The position numbers and the translations under genes are program-made. 64,000 nucleotides of DNA from Rhizomys pruinosus (taxonomy: Eukaryota; Chordata; Mammalia; Rodentia; Spalacidae), in contig VZQC01005680.1 in the NCBI GenBank assembly GCA_009823505.1, positions 6,421,652-6,485,651 of the forward strand, read 5' to 3'. Position 1 is the first letter of the stretch, and each line of letters starts with the position of its first letter. The notes beneath the pieces are model-generated. The model had not been told where the DNA came from and did no database searches. It saw only the letters and a program-made list of their open reading frames with translations. Shown here one piece after another: positions 1 through 11,729 of this stretch.

Positions 1-167
1 GTCCACGCCACTGGGTATGGCGGTGACACACGCCTGTAGTCCACGCCACTGAGTATGGCAGTGACACACGCCTGTAGTCCACGACACTGGGTATGGCGGT
101 GACACAGGCCTGTAGTCCACGACACTGGATATGGTGGTGACACAAGCCTGTAGTCCACGCCACTGGC
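1..167 (+). repeat. 38-bp minisatellite derived from a B1 SINE head
   Basis: Four tandem 38-bp units begin at 1, 39, 77 and 115, with a partial fifth at 153; the array runs off the left edge of the window. Units differ by a few substitutions. Each unit resembles the first part of a B1 SINE (GGTATGGCGGTGACACACGC followed by CTGTAGTCC), and the last partial unit continues into a degraded B1 body (GAGGCAGAGACAGAAGACC). The array therefore probably arose by tandem amplification inside a B1 copy. Confidence 0.85.
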
Positions 168-215
168 GAGGCAGAGACAGAAGACCATTGAGCCCAATTA
201 GACAGTAGAGAGAGT
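153..215 (+). repeat. degraded B1 body after the minisatellite
   Basis: The sequence GGCAGAGACAGAAGACCATTG followed by a line like GAGCCCAATTAGACAG has the order of a B1 middle section. It is short and diverged, so only the link to the preceding tandem units supports the call. Confidence 0.5.
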
Positions 216-280
216 TTGTCTGTAAAGAGCACCAGCCAGGATCTTACAGTGGTGGCTGCTCTGTGGAGCGTCATCACGTT

Positions 281-312
281 ATGACGACGTTCCTATATGA
301 CGACATTCCTAT
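281..312 (+). repeat. two-copy 16-bp direct repeat
   Basis: ATGACGACGTTCCTAT at 281-296 is followed directly by ATGACGACATTCCTAT at 297-312, one mismatch apart. No function is suggested. Confidence 0.8.
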
Positions 313-760
313 ATGCATGCACATTCCTCCACCCAGACAGCCTCGCCTCTCCGTCCTGATTGCAGGGTTTCACTTCCCAGGACTTTGATCAAGAGGCAGA
401 GCATTGGCTGCTGCCTAGGACTCTATATGGTCACTTTGAGTAACTTAATTCCCTTTTTGGTTTTTTACTCTTTGAAAATTCTTTACACCCCCTACTCCAT
501 TCCTCAGCCTTCCTATCCTCCCTCCATCCCCCCCCCAACTCCATACTCCCCGCCACCTTTTTCATAATCCACTGATTCCATTTATTGCTGCTTGGTGTGG
601 GGACATCCACTAGGGTAGGAATAACATACCAGTGACCATACCTGAAGAAAAAGAGTCACTTAACCTTATGTACAAATGAGATGTGCAGGAGCATGGCTCA
701 GAGCCCCACTATTTGGATAGATTCTCTCCACTGCTTTTTAATGGCAGCTATAAATGTCAC
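313..760. other. no recognisable gene or repeat
   Basis: The stretch contains a C-rich patch near 520-560 but no convincing coding potential. A short open frame here has no recognisable domain. Confidence 0.5.
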
Positions 761-1132
761 TGTTCTAGTTTTCTTTCAATTGCTGTGACAAAATCCTCTG
801 ACCACTACCAACTTAGGGAGGAAAGGGTTTATTTGACTTACATCTCCCATGTTACAGTTCATCACTGAGGGAGCCCAAGGTAGGAACTCAGGACAGGAAC
901 CTGGAGGCAGGAGCTGAGGCACAGGCCATGGAGGAACACTGCTTACTGGCTTGCTCCCTTGGCTCATGCCCAGCCTGCTTCCTTATACAATACAGAGAAA
1001 CCTGCCCAGAGGTGGCACCACAACCTGTGGACTAAGCCCTTCCACATCACTCAACAATCAAGACAATACTCCACAGATCTGGCCACAGGCAAGTCCAATG
1101 GAGGCAATTCCCTAATTGAGGCTCCCACAATT
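761..1132 (+). repeat. LTR-like rodent dispersed repeat, copy 1
   Basis: It starts TGTTCTAGTTTTCTTTC and carries the block ATTGCTGTGACAAAATCC, then a GGAGGAAAGGGTTTATTTGA-type segment, ending with CTCCCACAATT. The same layout recurs at 2824, 4587, 43930 and 56783. TG...CA-type ends suggest an LTR, but I cannot name the family with confidence. Confidence 0.6.
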
Positions 1133-2823
1133 AACTTTTCATTTATACACATGTACCAACACACACCTACTTTTCTTTATTTGTTAATACTTGACACACC
1201 ACATGGTCATGTGCAAACAAAAAGATTAATGCTGAGTGATACAGAGAGTTCCCAACTGTGGCTAAGGCTCTGCATTTGTCCCTTCTAGTCTAGTTTGGGT
1301 TGAATCTGGGATGATCTGAACCAATGGCTCGGTGGGTTCTTCAGCAGAAACCAGTTATGACAGGCAGCTCTGAGTGCATGCTCACAGGGTGCTCCCATGC
1401 CTGGCTGCTGCACTTCCATTCTTGTCTCTGTCTTGGCTGAGAACTCTTCACTAGTGTAAAATGAGGTGAGCTCCCTGACTATATTTCATATTCTCCTCCA
1501 CTGTTCTATTTTTTCCCATGAAATCTCGCAGCAGTAAGGGTGCAGCCCTGAGCCGGGACCTAGCCACTTTCTGCTGATGACTGATGGTGGCTTCCTCTGG
1601 CCACTGAACAGGAGAAAGCCAATCCCCAAATACCATCTGACTTGGTTTCTTGGGCCTCATCAACCTGCACAATTCAGGTTCTCTGAGAATAAGGTGATGA
1701 GAGGAACTGGCTTGTAAAAGCTCCACTTGGGGAAACATCAGTTTACAATAAAAGGGAAGAAGCCAAGAGCTTCCCATTGCCAGGCAAATCTCAGGAAGTT
1801 GCAAAGGGAAAAGAGAAGAAAAGGGAGGAAGTGTTCGGGACCCCAGCATCGTTCCAGGAAAGCTTGGTCAGAAATTGGGAGATTTTCTGGGTTGACAGCA
1901 GTAGGCCCTCCCTTCCTTCCTTACTATCCTGAGCAGCCCCAGAAAAGCAGCCTTTATGTGAATATATCCATAGATCCAATGGGCTTCCACCACAGGTCTC
2001 CACCACACATTTTCATGACTACCATATACAGCAAACGTGACCAATAGATAATCAAGCACAGTCAGTATAAAGTTTTAACATCAGGATTAAGACATATTAG
2101 ATGTGTGGTTGTTTATATGACAGATGTGGTGATGGAGATATACATAATGAGATGCTGAGATTTCAAACATAAGTCAGCAGTGAAACAGTAACAGGAAATA
2201 CCTCCTATAGAGGTGACTAATATATTACAATGCACTTGTTGATATATTGCAGCCAATTCTCAAAGAGTAAGATGCCATCGTTATTCAGTGTGTGATTCCA
2301 TCTGGTTTGTGACAGGCAGCGTATTCAACTGGAGTATATGGAGAAGAGAGCAATGTGAAAATGTGTCAGCGGATCAGCTGAAGAAGTAGAATGTTTAGCT
2401 AGGAAACACAGTATGTTCAAATATTTGAAGGCTGTTTTGTAGAAGAGAGAAAATTCATGTTTTGTTCCAGGGAGTGGAATTAGTAACAAGAAGCAATTAC
2501 AGGAAAGTAAAAAGAAATCTGTGTAACAAGAACTATCCAGCATTTGGATGGGCACTTTAATTAAATACAAGTTTCTTGTTTCTGTCTCCATGGCCACTTC
2601 TCAGGGACCTTAGAGAACTGAGTGTTACAGGAGAGACACTTTCTGATCTTTAATTCTCTTCCAGCCAAAGATTTCATGATTCACCAAATTAAGTGCACAG
2701 TGATTTGCAACTTATTACTTAAAGTGTCCCTTTTGGTCAACTGTCATCTCAGGAAATTTTGCTAACAGAAATGAACCTGAAGCCCGGAATGCATAAGAAT
2801 TATAAAACTGAAACTTTACTTGC
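1133..2823. other. apparently unique sequence
   Basis: I see no SINE, LINE or tandem repeat that I can assign, and no open frame with domain content. The short open frames present are of the length expected by chance. Confidence 0.4.
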
Positions 2824-3152
2824 AGTCTTAGTTTCTTTTCCTGTTGCTGTGATAAGATACTTAGTACGAATAAATAATAGCAAAACAACACAAAAGCAGC
2901 TCCCTTAAGAGTTCAGTCTTTCGTGGTGGGGAGACAGCTGGCCATGTGTATTCATAATTAGAACAGAAGTAAAGAACGCACCAGGCCAGACTGCTCAGTT
3001 TCCTTTCTCCATTTTCCTGTCCATGATTGCAGCCAGTGAATGGTGCACCCCTTAGTACATGGGTTCTGTCTCCTCAATGGAACCAAATAAACCCCACAGG
3101 CAAGCCCTATGCTCTCTTCTAGACTGTCAGGTTGACAGTTAACATCATCACA
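2824..3152 (+). repeat. LTR-like rodent dispersed repeat, copy 2 (degraded)
   Basis: It shares the CTGTTGCTGTGATAAGATAC block with the other copies and ends with a GTCAGGTTGACAGTTAACAT segment. It is more diverged, and its centre is hard to align. Confidence 0.5.
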
Positions 3153-3314
3153 ACGTATGAACAAGTAGTCCTTGTGGCTTTAATAACATTTTTCTGAAAT
3201 AAGATTCAAGAAATAGTTTGGAGAGGCTTTTAGTACGATGATGGATTAGAAACAGTTTCTATGAGAACAAGAGTTTAGGTAGAATAAAGTTGAGATTAAA
3301 AAAAAAGTCAACAA

Positions 3315-3562
3315 GGGGCTGGAGAGATAGCCTAGCAGTTAAGAGCGCCAACCGCTCTTGCAGAAGACCCGGGTTCGATCCCCAGCACCCACATGGCGGC
3401 TGAGAACCTTCTGTAACTCCAATTCCAGGAGAACTCCAGTTCCAGGGGAATCCGACGCCCTCTTCTGACCTCCGCGGCATTGCACGACACGGGTGTACAA
3501 AGCTCCATGCAGACAATACATTCACAAACATAAATAAATAAGTAAATAAATAAATAAAAATT
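3315..3562 (+). mobile_element. B2 SINE, subfamily with internal duplication
   Basis: This is a tRNA-derived B2 SINE with A box (GGGGCTGGAGAGATAGCC) and B box (GGGTTCGATCC), ending in an (AAAT)n tail. It carries a near-tandem duplication, AACTCCAATTCCAGG then AACTCCAGTTCCAGG. A target-site duplication of AAAAAAAAGTCAACAA flanks it (about 3299-3314 and 3563-3578). CpG dinucleotides are well kept, which suggests a recent insertion. Confidence 0.93.
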
Positions 3563-3578
3563 AAAAAAAAGTCAACAA

Positions 3579-4586
3579 AGGAGAAATAAGCAAAAGAACT
3601 ACAAAAAGCACAAATAAGAGTAGGTGGGATAATTTTCCCTGCAAAGCAGTTTGAGCACACCAAACAGTGTGGAGTTGAATCCCTCCAGAGAAAGGTGGGC
3701 CCTGCTAGAAAAAAGGCATTCGTGATCCTCTTTAATGCCCACACAAGTGGTAGGATCTTTAATGCCCACACACGTCGCTTCTCAGTAGAGTCTGAAAACA
3801 GCTTTCCTGGGGCCACCTGCAGAGGCCAGTGCCTCAGCAACTCATGACTAAAGCACTAGAGGAGAGGTGACTACCATGAAGGTGAGAATCTGCAACATTG
3901 CTCATCTCTCAACATCTCTCACCTCTGCCTCCTGGAACAAGGGACCCGCGGAGACCCTAGGGAAGAGCGCCAGGGAACTTGGAAGATGGTGCGGTCCTTG
4001 GTTGGGAGCGACAGACCCAAAACTGCAGACTGGAGATGGCCCGGAAGTGTGCCAAGGGAATCCGAGGCTAAGATCTTCTCAACACCTCCCATGGCAAGAA
4101 GGAGCTAGAGAAATAGGAAGCATGGGGCAGGATTTACTGCATTTTGCTGTATACAAAAATGAGGGGGATGGGTCTTCCCCAGCCAGGGAAGATGCACTGA
4201 CTAAGAACATAACCGCTTCCATTTCGTTTAGTGCTCATTTGTGTTTATGTATTTTTAATCTTTTTTTAAATTAATTAATTTTTAAAAATTTAATTTTTAA
4301 AAATATTTTTACGTACACGCTTCTACTTTAAGTTTTCTGTTGATAATATCTCACGGGAAAAGGTGCTTAGATCTGTTTCTCTTTTCTCCAAACCTAATAC
4401 ACAATATTTTCTCTACTGCTTCTCATTCCACTGGCACACACATTTTCCTTCTCATTCTTTCTCTACCTCTTACCCTGTTCCCTATTCTTTGACTTCACTA
4501 TTTAAATGTTGATGGCCTTATCCCTAATGCATATTATGTGTAAAAAAATAATATATACTTTATTATGTAAATTTTTACTGTATATT
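3579..4586. other. apparently unique sequence with an AT-rich patch
   Basis: An open frame of about 135 codons at 3867-4274 has no recognisable domain or splice context. The stretch 4257-4312 is nearly pure A/T. Nothing else is identifiable. Confidence 0.4.
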
Positions 4587-4935
4587 TGTATTGGTCACTT
4601 TTCTGTCGCTGTGATAAACCACCATGACCAACGGAACTTATAAAAGGAAGAGTTTTGAGCTTACAATTGATGGTTCCAGGGAATTTAGAGTCCATTGTGA
4701 CAGGAGGCATGGTGGCTGGGGCTGGAGCAGAAAGCTGAGGTTCACATTTCACAGTGAGCACAGGAAGTCAAGAGAGAGAGAGAGACACTGGAGACTGCAA
4801 GGCTTGTTAAACTCACTAAGCCTGCCCCCAGCATGGCCACACTTTCTAAGACCTCCAAAAACAGTGCCACCAACTGGGGACAAAATGCCTGAACACTTAA
4901 AGCCTATGGGGGGCATTCTCATTCAAACTCCCACA
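4587..4935 (+). repeat. LTR-like rodent dispersed repeat, copy 3 (complete)
   Basis: This is the clearest copy: it runs from TGTATTGGTCACTTTTCTG to TTCAAACTCCCACA, about 349 bp with TG...CA ends. I could not read an exact target duplication. Confidence 0.6.
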
Positions 4936-5385
4936 AAATTGTAATAAAAATAAATATATAATACACCTTAGAGCTACAAGTATCAACACTTAATTAATAT
5001 CTATTATGTATTCATATGCACACATTTTCCTCAGCCAATACCCTACTGTCCTTGCCTCTAAACCTCACAGAAGACAAGTCTCTCCAGCAGTCAACATTAG
5101 GGGGCTGCTTTCAATTTATCATAGTCATTGCAACATTTGGTTTCCCCTTGAAAATGATTCCAAGTGGAAAAAACTCATTCAGGTCTCACATAAAATAAAA
5201 CAAAGGGGGAAACTATAAACCAGAGGACATAAATATTCTAATAGACACAAACAAACCAAGACATGTGGGGCAGCATTTCAGTGGGATACCTTAACAACAC
5301 CAGAAAACTAAATGATGTGACAGCCAAAAATGACAGAAAGATTCTGAGTCCTATTAGGAAACACAGTAAGTAATCCAACAGGAAA

Positions 5386-5387
<2 letters not shown>
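4936..5387. other. no recognisable gene or repeat
   Basis: A-rich, low-complexity leaning sequence without domain-bearing open frames. Confidence 0.4.

Positions 5388-5443
<56 letters not shown>
5388..5443 (+). repeat. 56-bp poly(A) tract
   Basis: An uninterrupted run of A. It may be the tail of a retroposon whose body, upstream, is no longer recognisable. Its exact length is likely to vary between individuals and assemblies. Confidence 0.9.
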
Positions 5444-5445
<2 letters not shown>

Positions 5446-5449
5446 TAAA

Positions 5450-5860
5450 GAATTTAATCTAGTACATAAACAATAAGTTAAGGAAGTGAATTAAAAACCT
5501 ACACAAGAAAGTTCTTGAAGAAGATGAAATAATCAGCAACTTGGAAAAACACATAGCATGGCAATCAGGATGCTGAAAAAGAACTAGGCAAAGTCTGAAA
5601 ATTAATGTATCAATCAATTGACATAGAAACTCAGAAGATTCAGCCATAGATAAGAGTAAGCAGCAAAATCAATTTCAGGAGTGGAGAAGGCCAAGGTTTA
5701 ATAATGCACATATAAAGCAAAGGGTTTGACAAAACTTCCAAGAAGTCAGGGGCCACACTCAAGAAACAAAACCTAAGAATCTGCAGGATAGAGGAAAGAA
5801 CAGACACAAAGCTGAATGGCCTAGACAAGCTACTTGGAGAAATGATAGCTGAGAACTTTC

Positions 5861-5918
<58 letters not shown>

Positions 5919-6190
5919 AGAACTTAGAAAGCACTTGAAACTCCAAGTAAACAGGCCAGGAAGTAATTTCTTTTTAAGACAGGTCACTGTCAAGGTGTCA
6001 GAAATACAAGGAAGGATCTTGTAAGGGGAAATGCCAATGCACGCACAGAGGGAGAAAAAATGAGAAGAGTCATGTCTTCCATCAGCAACACTAAACCCAG
6101 GAAGGCATGGAATAGATATTCCAAAGCCTGAAAGTAAATAACTGTCAACTAAGATTATTATACCCATCAATGTTATCTGTTACATTTGAT
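5450..6190 (+). pseudogene. ancient L1/HAL1-like ORF1 remnant
   Basis: The A-rich sense strand ends with a stretch like CTGAAAGTAAATAACTGTCA followed by ATTATTATACCCATC, the order seen at the end of old L1 ORF1 C-terminal domains. A (GA)n microsatellite interrupts it at about 5866-5920. More of the same element seems to resume at 6709-6765 and 7330-7505 (start of ORF2), separated by later insertions. All frames are closed, so it is a fossil. Confidence 0.6.
5866..5920 (+). repeat. (GA)n microsatellite
   Basis: An almost pure GA dinucleotide run embedded in the old L1 remnant. Confidence 0.95.
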
Positions 6191-6204
6191 GAAGAAACAA
6201 TAAT

Positions 6205-6431
6205 ATATTTTTAGTTTGTTTATTTTTATTTTATGTGTATGAGTATTATACCTGAATGTGTGTAAGCATACCCATGTTGTGTAGTGCCCATGGAGGACAG
6301 AATAGGATGGCACAGTTCCTGGACCTGGAGTTATGGATGGTAGTTAGCCACCAAGCGAGTGCTGGGATATAAACCCAGGTCTTCTGGAAGAATAGCTAAT
6401 GCTCATAACCACTGAATCATCTCTCCTGCAC
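6205..6431 (-). mobile_element. old B2/B3-type SINE, antisense
   Basis: Read on the minus strand it has a B2-type head (CAGGAGAGATGATTCAGTGG), a GGTTTATATCCCAGCACTCG B-box area and a 3' end matching B2/B3. It is considerably diverged. Confidence 0.75.
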
Positions 6432-6443
6432 CAGGAACAAGAA

Positions 6444-6696
6444 ATTTTTTTTTTGTCTTTTTGAGACAGGGTCTCCCTATAGCTCCAGATGGCCTGGAAC
6501 TCACTGTGTAGACCAGGCTGGCCTTGAACTCACAGAGATTGGCCTGCCTCTGCCTCCTGAGTGCTAGGATTAAAGGCATGTGCCACCATGCCCTGCTTAA
6601 ACGCGGTTCTTAGCCACCATGTGGGTGCTGGGATTCGAACCAGGTCCTCTGCAAGAGCATTCGGAGCTCTTAACCACTGAGCCATCTCTCCAGCCT
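6444..6696 (-). mobile_element. chimeric SINE: B2 head fused to B1 body
   Basis: On the minus strand the order is a B2 tRNA-related 5' part (6596-6696, breaking after TGGCTAAGAACCGCG) and then a near-complete B1 with an A-rich tail (6444-6595). A 12-bp duplication CAGGAACAAGAA flanks the whole composite (6432-6443 and 6697-6708). No duplication lies between the two parts. This suggests insertion as a single unit, through a chimeric RNA or template switching, rather than two events. Confidence 0.75.
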
Positions 6697-6764
6697 CAGG
6701 AACAAGAATAGTTTAAGACAAAACTAAAAAAGGCACTTTCTGATAATTAAGCAGTCACTGCAGA

Positions 6765-6876
6765 AAATTTTTAATTAAATTTTTGCAATTTCCATGCAAC
6801 ATAATTTGAGGGTATTTATATCCTCTCCCATATCCTCCCCCCCCTTATTGCTCCCTGCCCAATGTAATGTACACTA

Positions 6877-6918
<42 letters not shown>

Positions 6919-7325
6919 TAAGGCTATAGAGTAATTTATGTCTCCAAAAGTCCTTCAGTGTGAGTCCATGTGCTGGAGCCTGGTTAACTTATCAAGAGTC
7001 CCATGCTTGAAGGAGATCTTGTCTTTCCCTCCCAGCAGTCATCTGTTGCTACATTTTCCTTAAGTGGGAGCTTTTTACCCACTTCCACAAGTCTATGCTG
7101 GGATTTTTTTCTGGTCTGAGCATGCATGGGACTTGTGGATGCTGTCACCATTACTGTGAGTTCATATTAACTGACCAGCTTTCTGGAAAACTTTTGAGGT
7201 CATGCAGCGCCTCTGGCTCTTATAATCTTTCTGCCCTCTCTTGCAATGGTCCCTGAGCCTTGGGAGTCAGAAGTTTGATGTCCTTTTCACAGATAAGTGC
7301 TCACTGCTGAGAATTCTTTATTCTG
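6765..7325 (-). mobile_element. old L1 3' UTR, antisense
   Basis: The segment with ATGCTGTCACCATTACTGTG and AGTTCATATTAACTGACC, preceded by pyrimidine-rich sequence, looks like the reverse strand of an old rodent (Lx-type) L1 3' UTR. A (GT)n microsatellite at 6883-6916 lies inside. Confidence 0.55.
6883..6916 (+). repeat. (GT)n microsatellite
   Basis: A dinucleotide run in the antisense L1 3' UTR. Confidence 0.95.
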
Positions 7326-7329
7326 GGGG

Positions 7330-7504
7330 GGGGGGGCATCAAGAAAACTTATTCAAGTAAGCACAAGAAAGGAAACCAACTAAACAGAACACCCAATAGA
7401 ATTATCAATAATAGCAATCCTTTCTCAAATAATAGCATTAAATGTAAATAACCTTAACCCACCAATGAAAAGAGGCAGTACACCTGGTTGGTTTAAAAAT
7501 CAAA
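7330..7504 (+). mobile_element. ancient L1 remnant, start of ORF2
   Basis: The stretch AGCATTAAATGTAAATAACC with CCACCAATGAAAAGAGGCAG follows the order of an L1 ORF2 start. It appears to continue the old element seen at 5450-6190. Confidence 0.5.
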
Positions 7505-7715
7505 ATCCAGTTGGCACAGTGGTTAGGACACTTCCTTCTCTGCCAGAGCACTCAAGTTTGGTTCCATTGCTCAAGCTGGATGTTTCAAAATGGTCTATAT
7601 CTAATGCTCATAAAGAATTCCCAAGTTGTTGGCCTCTGCAGGCATTAGTACACACATACATGTACCCCTACTCAGACACACATTCAAACACATAATCAAA
7701 AATATTTTCTAAAAA
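7505..7715 (+). mobile_element. diverged B2/B3 SINE
   Basis: It begins GTTGGCACAGTGGTTAGGAC and ends in CACACATACATGTACCCC with an A-rich end, a degraded tRNA-derived SINE layout. Confidence 0.55.
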
Positions 7716-9620
7716 TTTAAAAATTATGTTGAGTAATGTTTCCTCTAGTCCAATTCCCTCTAAGACTTCCAACATAAAGCCATGTTGAATTTTGTCCAAG
7801 GCCTTTTCTGCATCAATTGAGATGACCATCTTGTTTTTGTCTTTCAGTCCATTTATGTGCTTTATGACATTTATTGATTTACATATGCTGAACCATGCCT
7901 GCATCTCTGGTATGAATCTGACTTGGTCATGATGGATGACCTTTTGGATGTGTGCCTGTATGTGATTTGCAAGTATTTTCTTGAGAATTTTTGCATCAAT
8001 GTTCATTAATGAAACGGGTCTATAGTTTTCCTTTTTGGTTGTATCTTTGCCTACTTTTGATATTAGAGTGATGCTGGCTTCATAGAAGGAATTTGAGATA
8101 TTTCCCTCTGTTTCTATCCTTTTCAATAATTTGAGTAATAATGGTTGTAGGACCTCTTTAAATGCTTTATAGAATTCTGCTGTAAATGCATCTGGGCCTT
8201 TTTTAAAATTTTTTTAGTTTGAAGGTTTTTTATTACAATTTCAATTTTCCCATATATTATGTGTCTGTTTAAGCTTTTGATCTCTTCTAGGTTAAGCTTT
8301 GGTGACTTACATAATTTCAGATATTCATCCACTTCTCTTAAAAGTATTCCTGTATGATTGTCTGGATCTTTTTGTTATCTGTTGTGATGTTTCCCTTTTC
8401 ATCTCTGATTTTATTGATTTGGGGTTGTTCTTTCTTTCTTTTAATCAACTGAGCTAGAGGTCTATTTATCTTGTTTATCCTGTCAAAGATCCAGCTCTTG
8501 GATTCATTGATTTTTTTTTTTTTTGTATTGTTTTCTTTGTTTCTATTTCATTGATTTCTGCTCTGACTTTTGTTATTTCTTCCTGTCTTTTGGGTTTGGG
8601 GTTCATTTATTGTTGTCTGTCAAGTGTTTTTAGTTGCAGTGTTAGGTTGTTTGTGATCTTTCTGTTTCCTTAATGTAAGCACTTAGGGTTATAAATTTCC
8701 CTCTTAGGACTGGTTTTAAAGTGTCCCATAGGTTTTGTTGTGTTGTATCATCTTTTTCATTTGGTGCCAGGAATACTTTTATTTCTTTCTTTACTTCTCC
8801 TTTGCCCATTTGTTATTCAGCAGTGTGTTGTTTAGTGTCCATGAGTTCTTGTAGATAGTAGGGCTCTTTATGAAGTTGATGTCGTTTTTTTTTTTTTTTT
8901 ATGTGTATGAATGTACCATCTGCATGAGGTTTGTGCACCGTGTCGTGCAATGCCGCAGAGGTCAGAGGAGGGTGTCAGATTCCCCTGAAACTGGCATTAA
9001 AGACGGTTCTCAGCTGCCATGTGAGTGCTGGGGATGAAACCCAGGTCCTCTGCAAGAGAAGTCGGTGCTCTTAACTGCTAGGCCATCTCCCCAGCCCCGA
9101 TGTCAAGTTTTATTGCACTGTGGTCTGATAGAATGCATGGAATTCTTTCAAATTTTTTGTATTTGTTGAAGTTTTCTCTGTGTCCCAGTATACGGTTGAT
9201 TTTGGAGAATGTCCCTTGGGGTGTCAAGTAGAAAGTTCATTCTTTGGTTTTTGGGTGGAATATTTGGTAGATGTCTGTTAGGTCTACTTGCTGGATCATA
9301 TTGCTCAGCTCAGATGTCTCTCTGTTTATTCTTTGTCCAGTTGACCTGTCCAATGGGCTCAGTGGGGTATTGAAGTCCCCCACTATTAGAGATTAATCTG
9401 TGCTTTGATATCCTACAGAATTATACTTATGAAATTTGGTGCACAAGAGTTTGGTGCATGTATATTTATGATTATGAAATCTTTATTGTTAATTTTTCCT
9501 TTGATAAGAATGTAGTGACTCTTCATCTCTTCTGATTAATTCTAATTTGAAGTCTATTTTGTCTGATATTAGAATAGCAACTCCTGCTTTTTTTTTGGTA
9601 CCATTTTCCTGGAATACATT
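7716..9620 (-). pseudogene. L1 ORF2 5' segment, inverted (endonuclease to reverse transcriptase)
   Basis: The minus strand codes L1 ORF2 segments. At 7668-8126 a reverse-transcriptase start is readable, with [35 protein letters not shown] and [17 protein letters not shown]. Near 9360-9400 the minus strand reads IVGDFNTP, the endonuclease motif with the catalytic Asp and Asn. Frameshifts, stops and a B2 insertion (8885-9098) break it. The right end is in the endonuclease coding region, so this copy was already 5'-truncated. Confidence 0.85.
8885..9098 (-). mobile_element. B2 SINE in inverted L1 segment
   Basis: A minus-strand B2 with a poly(T) left end and GGGCTGGGGAGATGGCC head at the right end. 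The 6-bp duplication GATGTC (8878-8883 and 9099-9104) marks its insertion into the L1. It lacks the internal duplication seen in other B2 copies here. Confidence 0.9.
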
Positions 9621-11411
9621 CCTCAACATAATTAAAGCCATATACAACAAACCCACAGCCAATATTATTCTAAATGGGGAAAAATTAGAAGCATTCCCCT
9701 TAAAGTCAGGAACCCAGCAAGGTTGCCCCTACCTCCACTCCTTTTCAATATAGTGCTTGAAATGCTCACTAGTAAAAGAAATTAAAGGAGCACTAATTGG
9801 AAAAGAAAGGTCAAACTGTCCCTTTTTGCAGATGACATGATAGTTTACCTATGGGAGGCCCAAAACTCTAGCAGAAAACTCTTAGAAACCATTAATAGTT
9901 TCATTAAACTTGCAGAATACAAAATTAACCTAGAGAAATCAGTAGCCTTTCTTTATACCAGTAACAAGAAATTGGAGAAGAAATACAAGGAGACCTTCCC
10001 ATTCACAATAGTCTCAAAAGAAGTCTAGGAACAAACCTGACCAAAGAAACTAAAAATCTCTACAATGAAAAATTTAAATCCCTGAAGAAGAACAGATGGA
10101 AGGACCTCCCATGCTCATGGATTGGAAGAATATGGTGAAAAGGACAATCCTGTCCAAAGTAATATACAGATTCAATGGTGCAATCACTATTAAAATCCCC
10201 AAGAGCTTCTTAACAGACCTAGAAAAAGCATCCTAAACTTCATATGGAAAAACAAAAGTCTGTAGATAGTCAAAACAATTCTGAGCGAAAAGAGCAATGC
10301 AGGGGGATTACTATACCAGACTTCAAACTACATTAGAAGGCTATCATCATAAAACAGCCTAGTATTGGCACAAAAACAGACTTGTAGATCAATGGAATAA
10401 AACTGAAGACCCAAACTTGTGCACATGCAATTCCAGCCACCTCATATTTGACAAAGACTCAATGGAGAAAAGACATTATCTTCAGCAAATGGTGCAAGCA
10501 AAACTGGATTGCCACTTGTAGATGAATAAAATTAAACCCCTACCTTTCACTCTGTACAAAAATCAACTCCAAATGGATCAAAGACCTCGATGTGAAACCC
10601 AAAACTGAAAATGATAGAAGAAACCATTGGCAGTAACCTATAAGACATAGGCGTAGGAAAAGACTTTCTAAGTCAGACAGCAGCTGTGCAGGAAATAAGG
10701 TCAATAACTGACAAGTGGGACCTTATTAAATTCAAAAGCTTCTGTACAATGAAAGAAACAATCAAAGAAGTGAATAGAAACCCACAGAGTATATAAAGTA
10801 CACAAAAAACAAAGGAGCAATAAAACAAATGACTCACTCAGAAGATGGAGTACAGAGCTGAGCAGAGACTTCACAAATAAAGAAGTAAAGGTGGCTTAGA
10901 AACATCTTAAAAAGTGTTAACATTGATAATAATTAAGGAAATGCATTAAGACATTTCATTAAGATTTCACCTTATTCTGGTAAGACTGGCTATGATCAAG
11001 AAAACAAATGGTACCAAATGCTAGAGAGGTTGTGGGGAAAGGGGAACACTCATCCCTGCTGGTGGGAATGCAAACTCATGGGAAAGCAGTGTGGAGAACT
11101 CGTAAAAGACTCAAAATGAGACTATCACCTGACCCAGTCATACCACTCCTGGGTATATACCCACAAGACTCTTCCTATAGCAGAGATACATGCACATCCA
11201 TGTTTATTGCAGCTCTCTTCACAATAGTGAAGAGCCAGAAGCAACCCAAGTGTCCCTCAACCAACAAGTGGATAAAGAAAATATGATACATCTGCACGAT
11301 GGAATTCTATACAGCAATAAAGAAAAAGGATGTCATGAACTTTGCAGGTAAATGGATGGAACTAGAAGCTATTATGCTAAGTGAAGTAACACAGTCCCAG
11401 AAAAACAAATG
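9620..11411 (+). pseudogene. L1 ORF2 3' part (reverse transcriptase to C terminus)
   Basis: The plus strand carries the L1 reverse transcriptase: [20 protein letters not shown], then SGTQQGCP, then a stretch with CPFLQMT around the site of the FADD catalytic motif. It continues through the thumb and C-terminal regions to LLGIYPQDSSYSRDTCTSMF and a stop near 11409. Several frameshifts and stops make it non-functional. It is the sense half of the L1 whose other half is inverted to the left. Confidence 0.85.
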
Positions 11412-11555
11412 ACATGAGGTATCCCTCATTTGTGGATCCTAGCACCAAATCTGTATTTGTAAGGCAAACTGAATAATACTTTTTTTTTCATTTCTTTGTA
11501 GTAAATATAACACCTGTTATTCATCAACATGTATGTTATGTAAGAATGTAAAGTA

Positions 11556-11697
11556 GCTGGCTGTGGTGGTGCACGCCTTTAATCCTAGCACTTGGGGGCA
11601 GGGGCAGGTGGATCTTTGTGAGTTCAAGGCCAGCCTGTTCTACATAGTGAGTTCCAGGCTTTCTGGGACTACAGGGAGACCTATCCTCAAAAAGACC

Positions 11698-11724
<27 letters not shown>
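11556..11724 (+). mobile_element. B1 SINE
   Basis: GCTGGCTGTGGTGGTGCACG head, complete B1 body and poly(A) tail. The duplication GTAAAGTA flanks it (11548-11555 and 11725-11732). Confidence 0.93.

Positions 11725-11729
<5 letters not shown>

Noticed and set aside
3259..3840. Minus-strand open frame of 193 codons
   Set aside because: Much of it is antisense B2 SINE sequence; similar frames appear in every B2 copy in the window.
3867..4274. 135-codon plus-strand open frame
   Set aside because: No domain, no clear splice sites and low conservation expectation; its length is within chance for this window.
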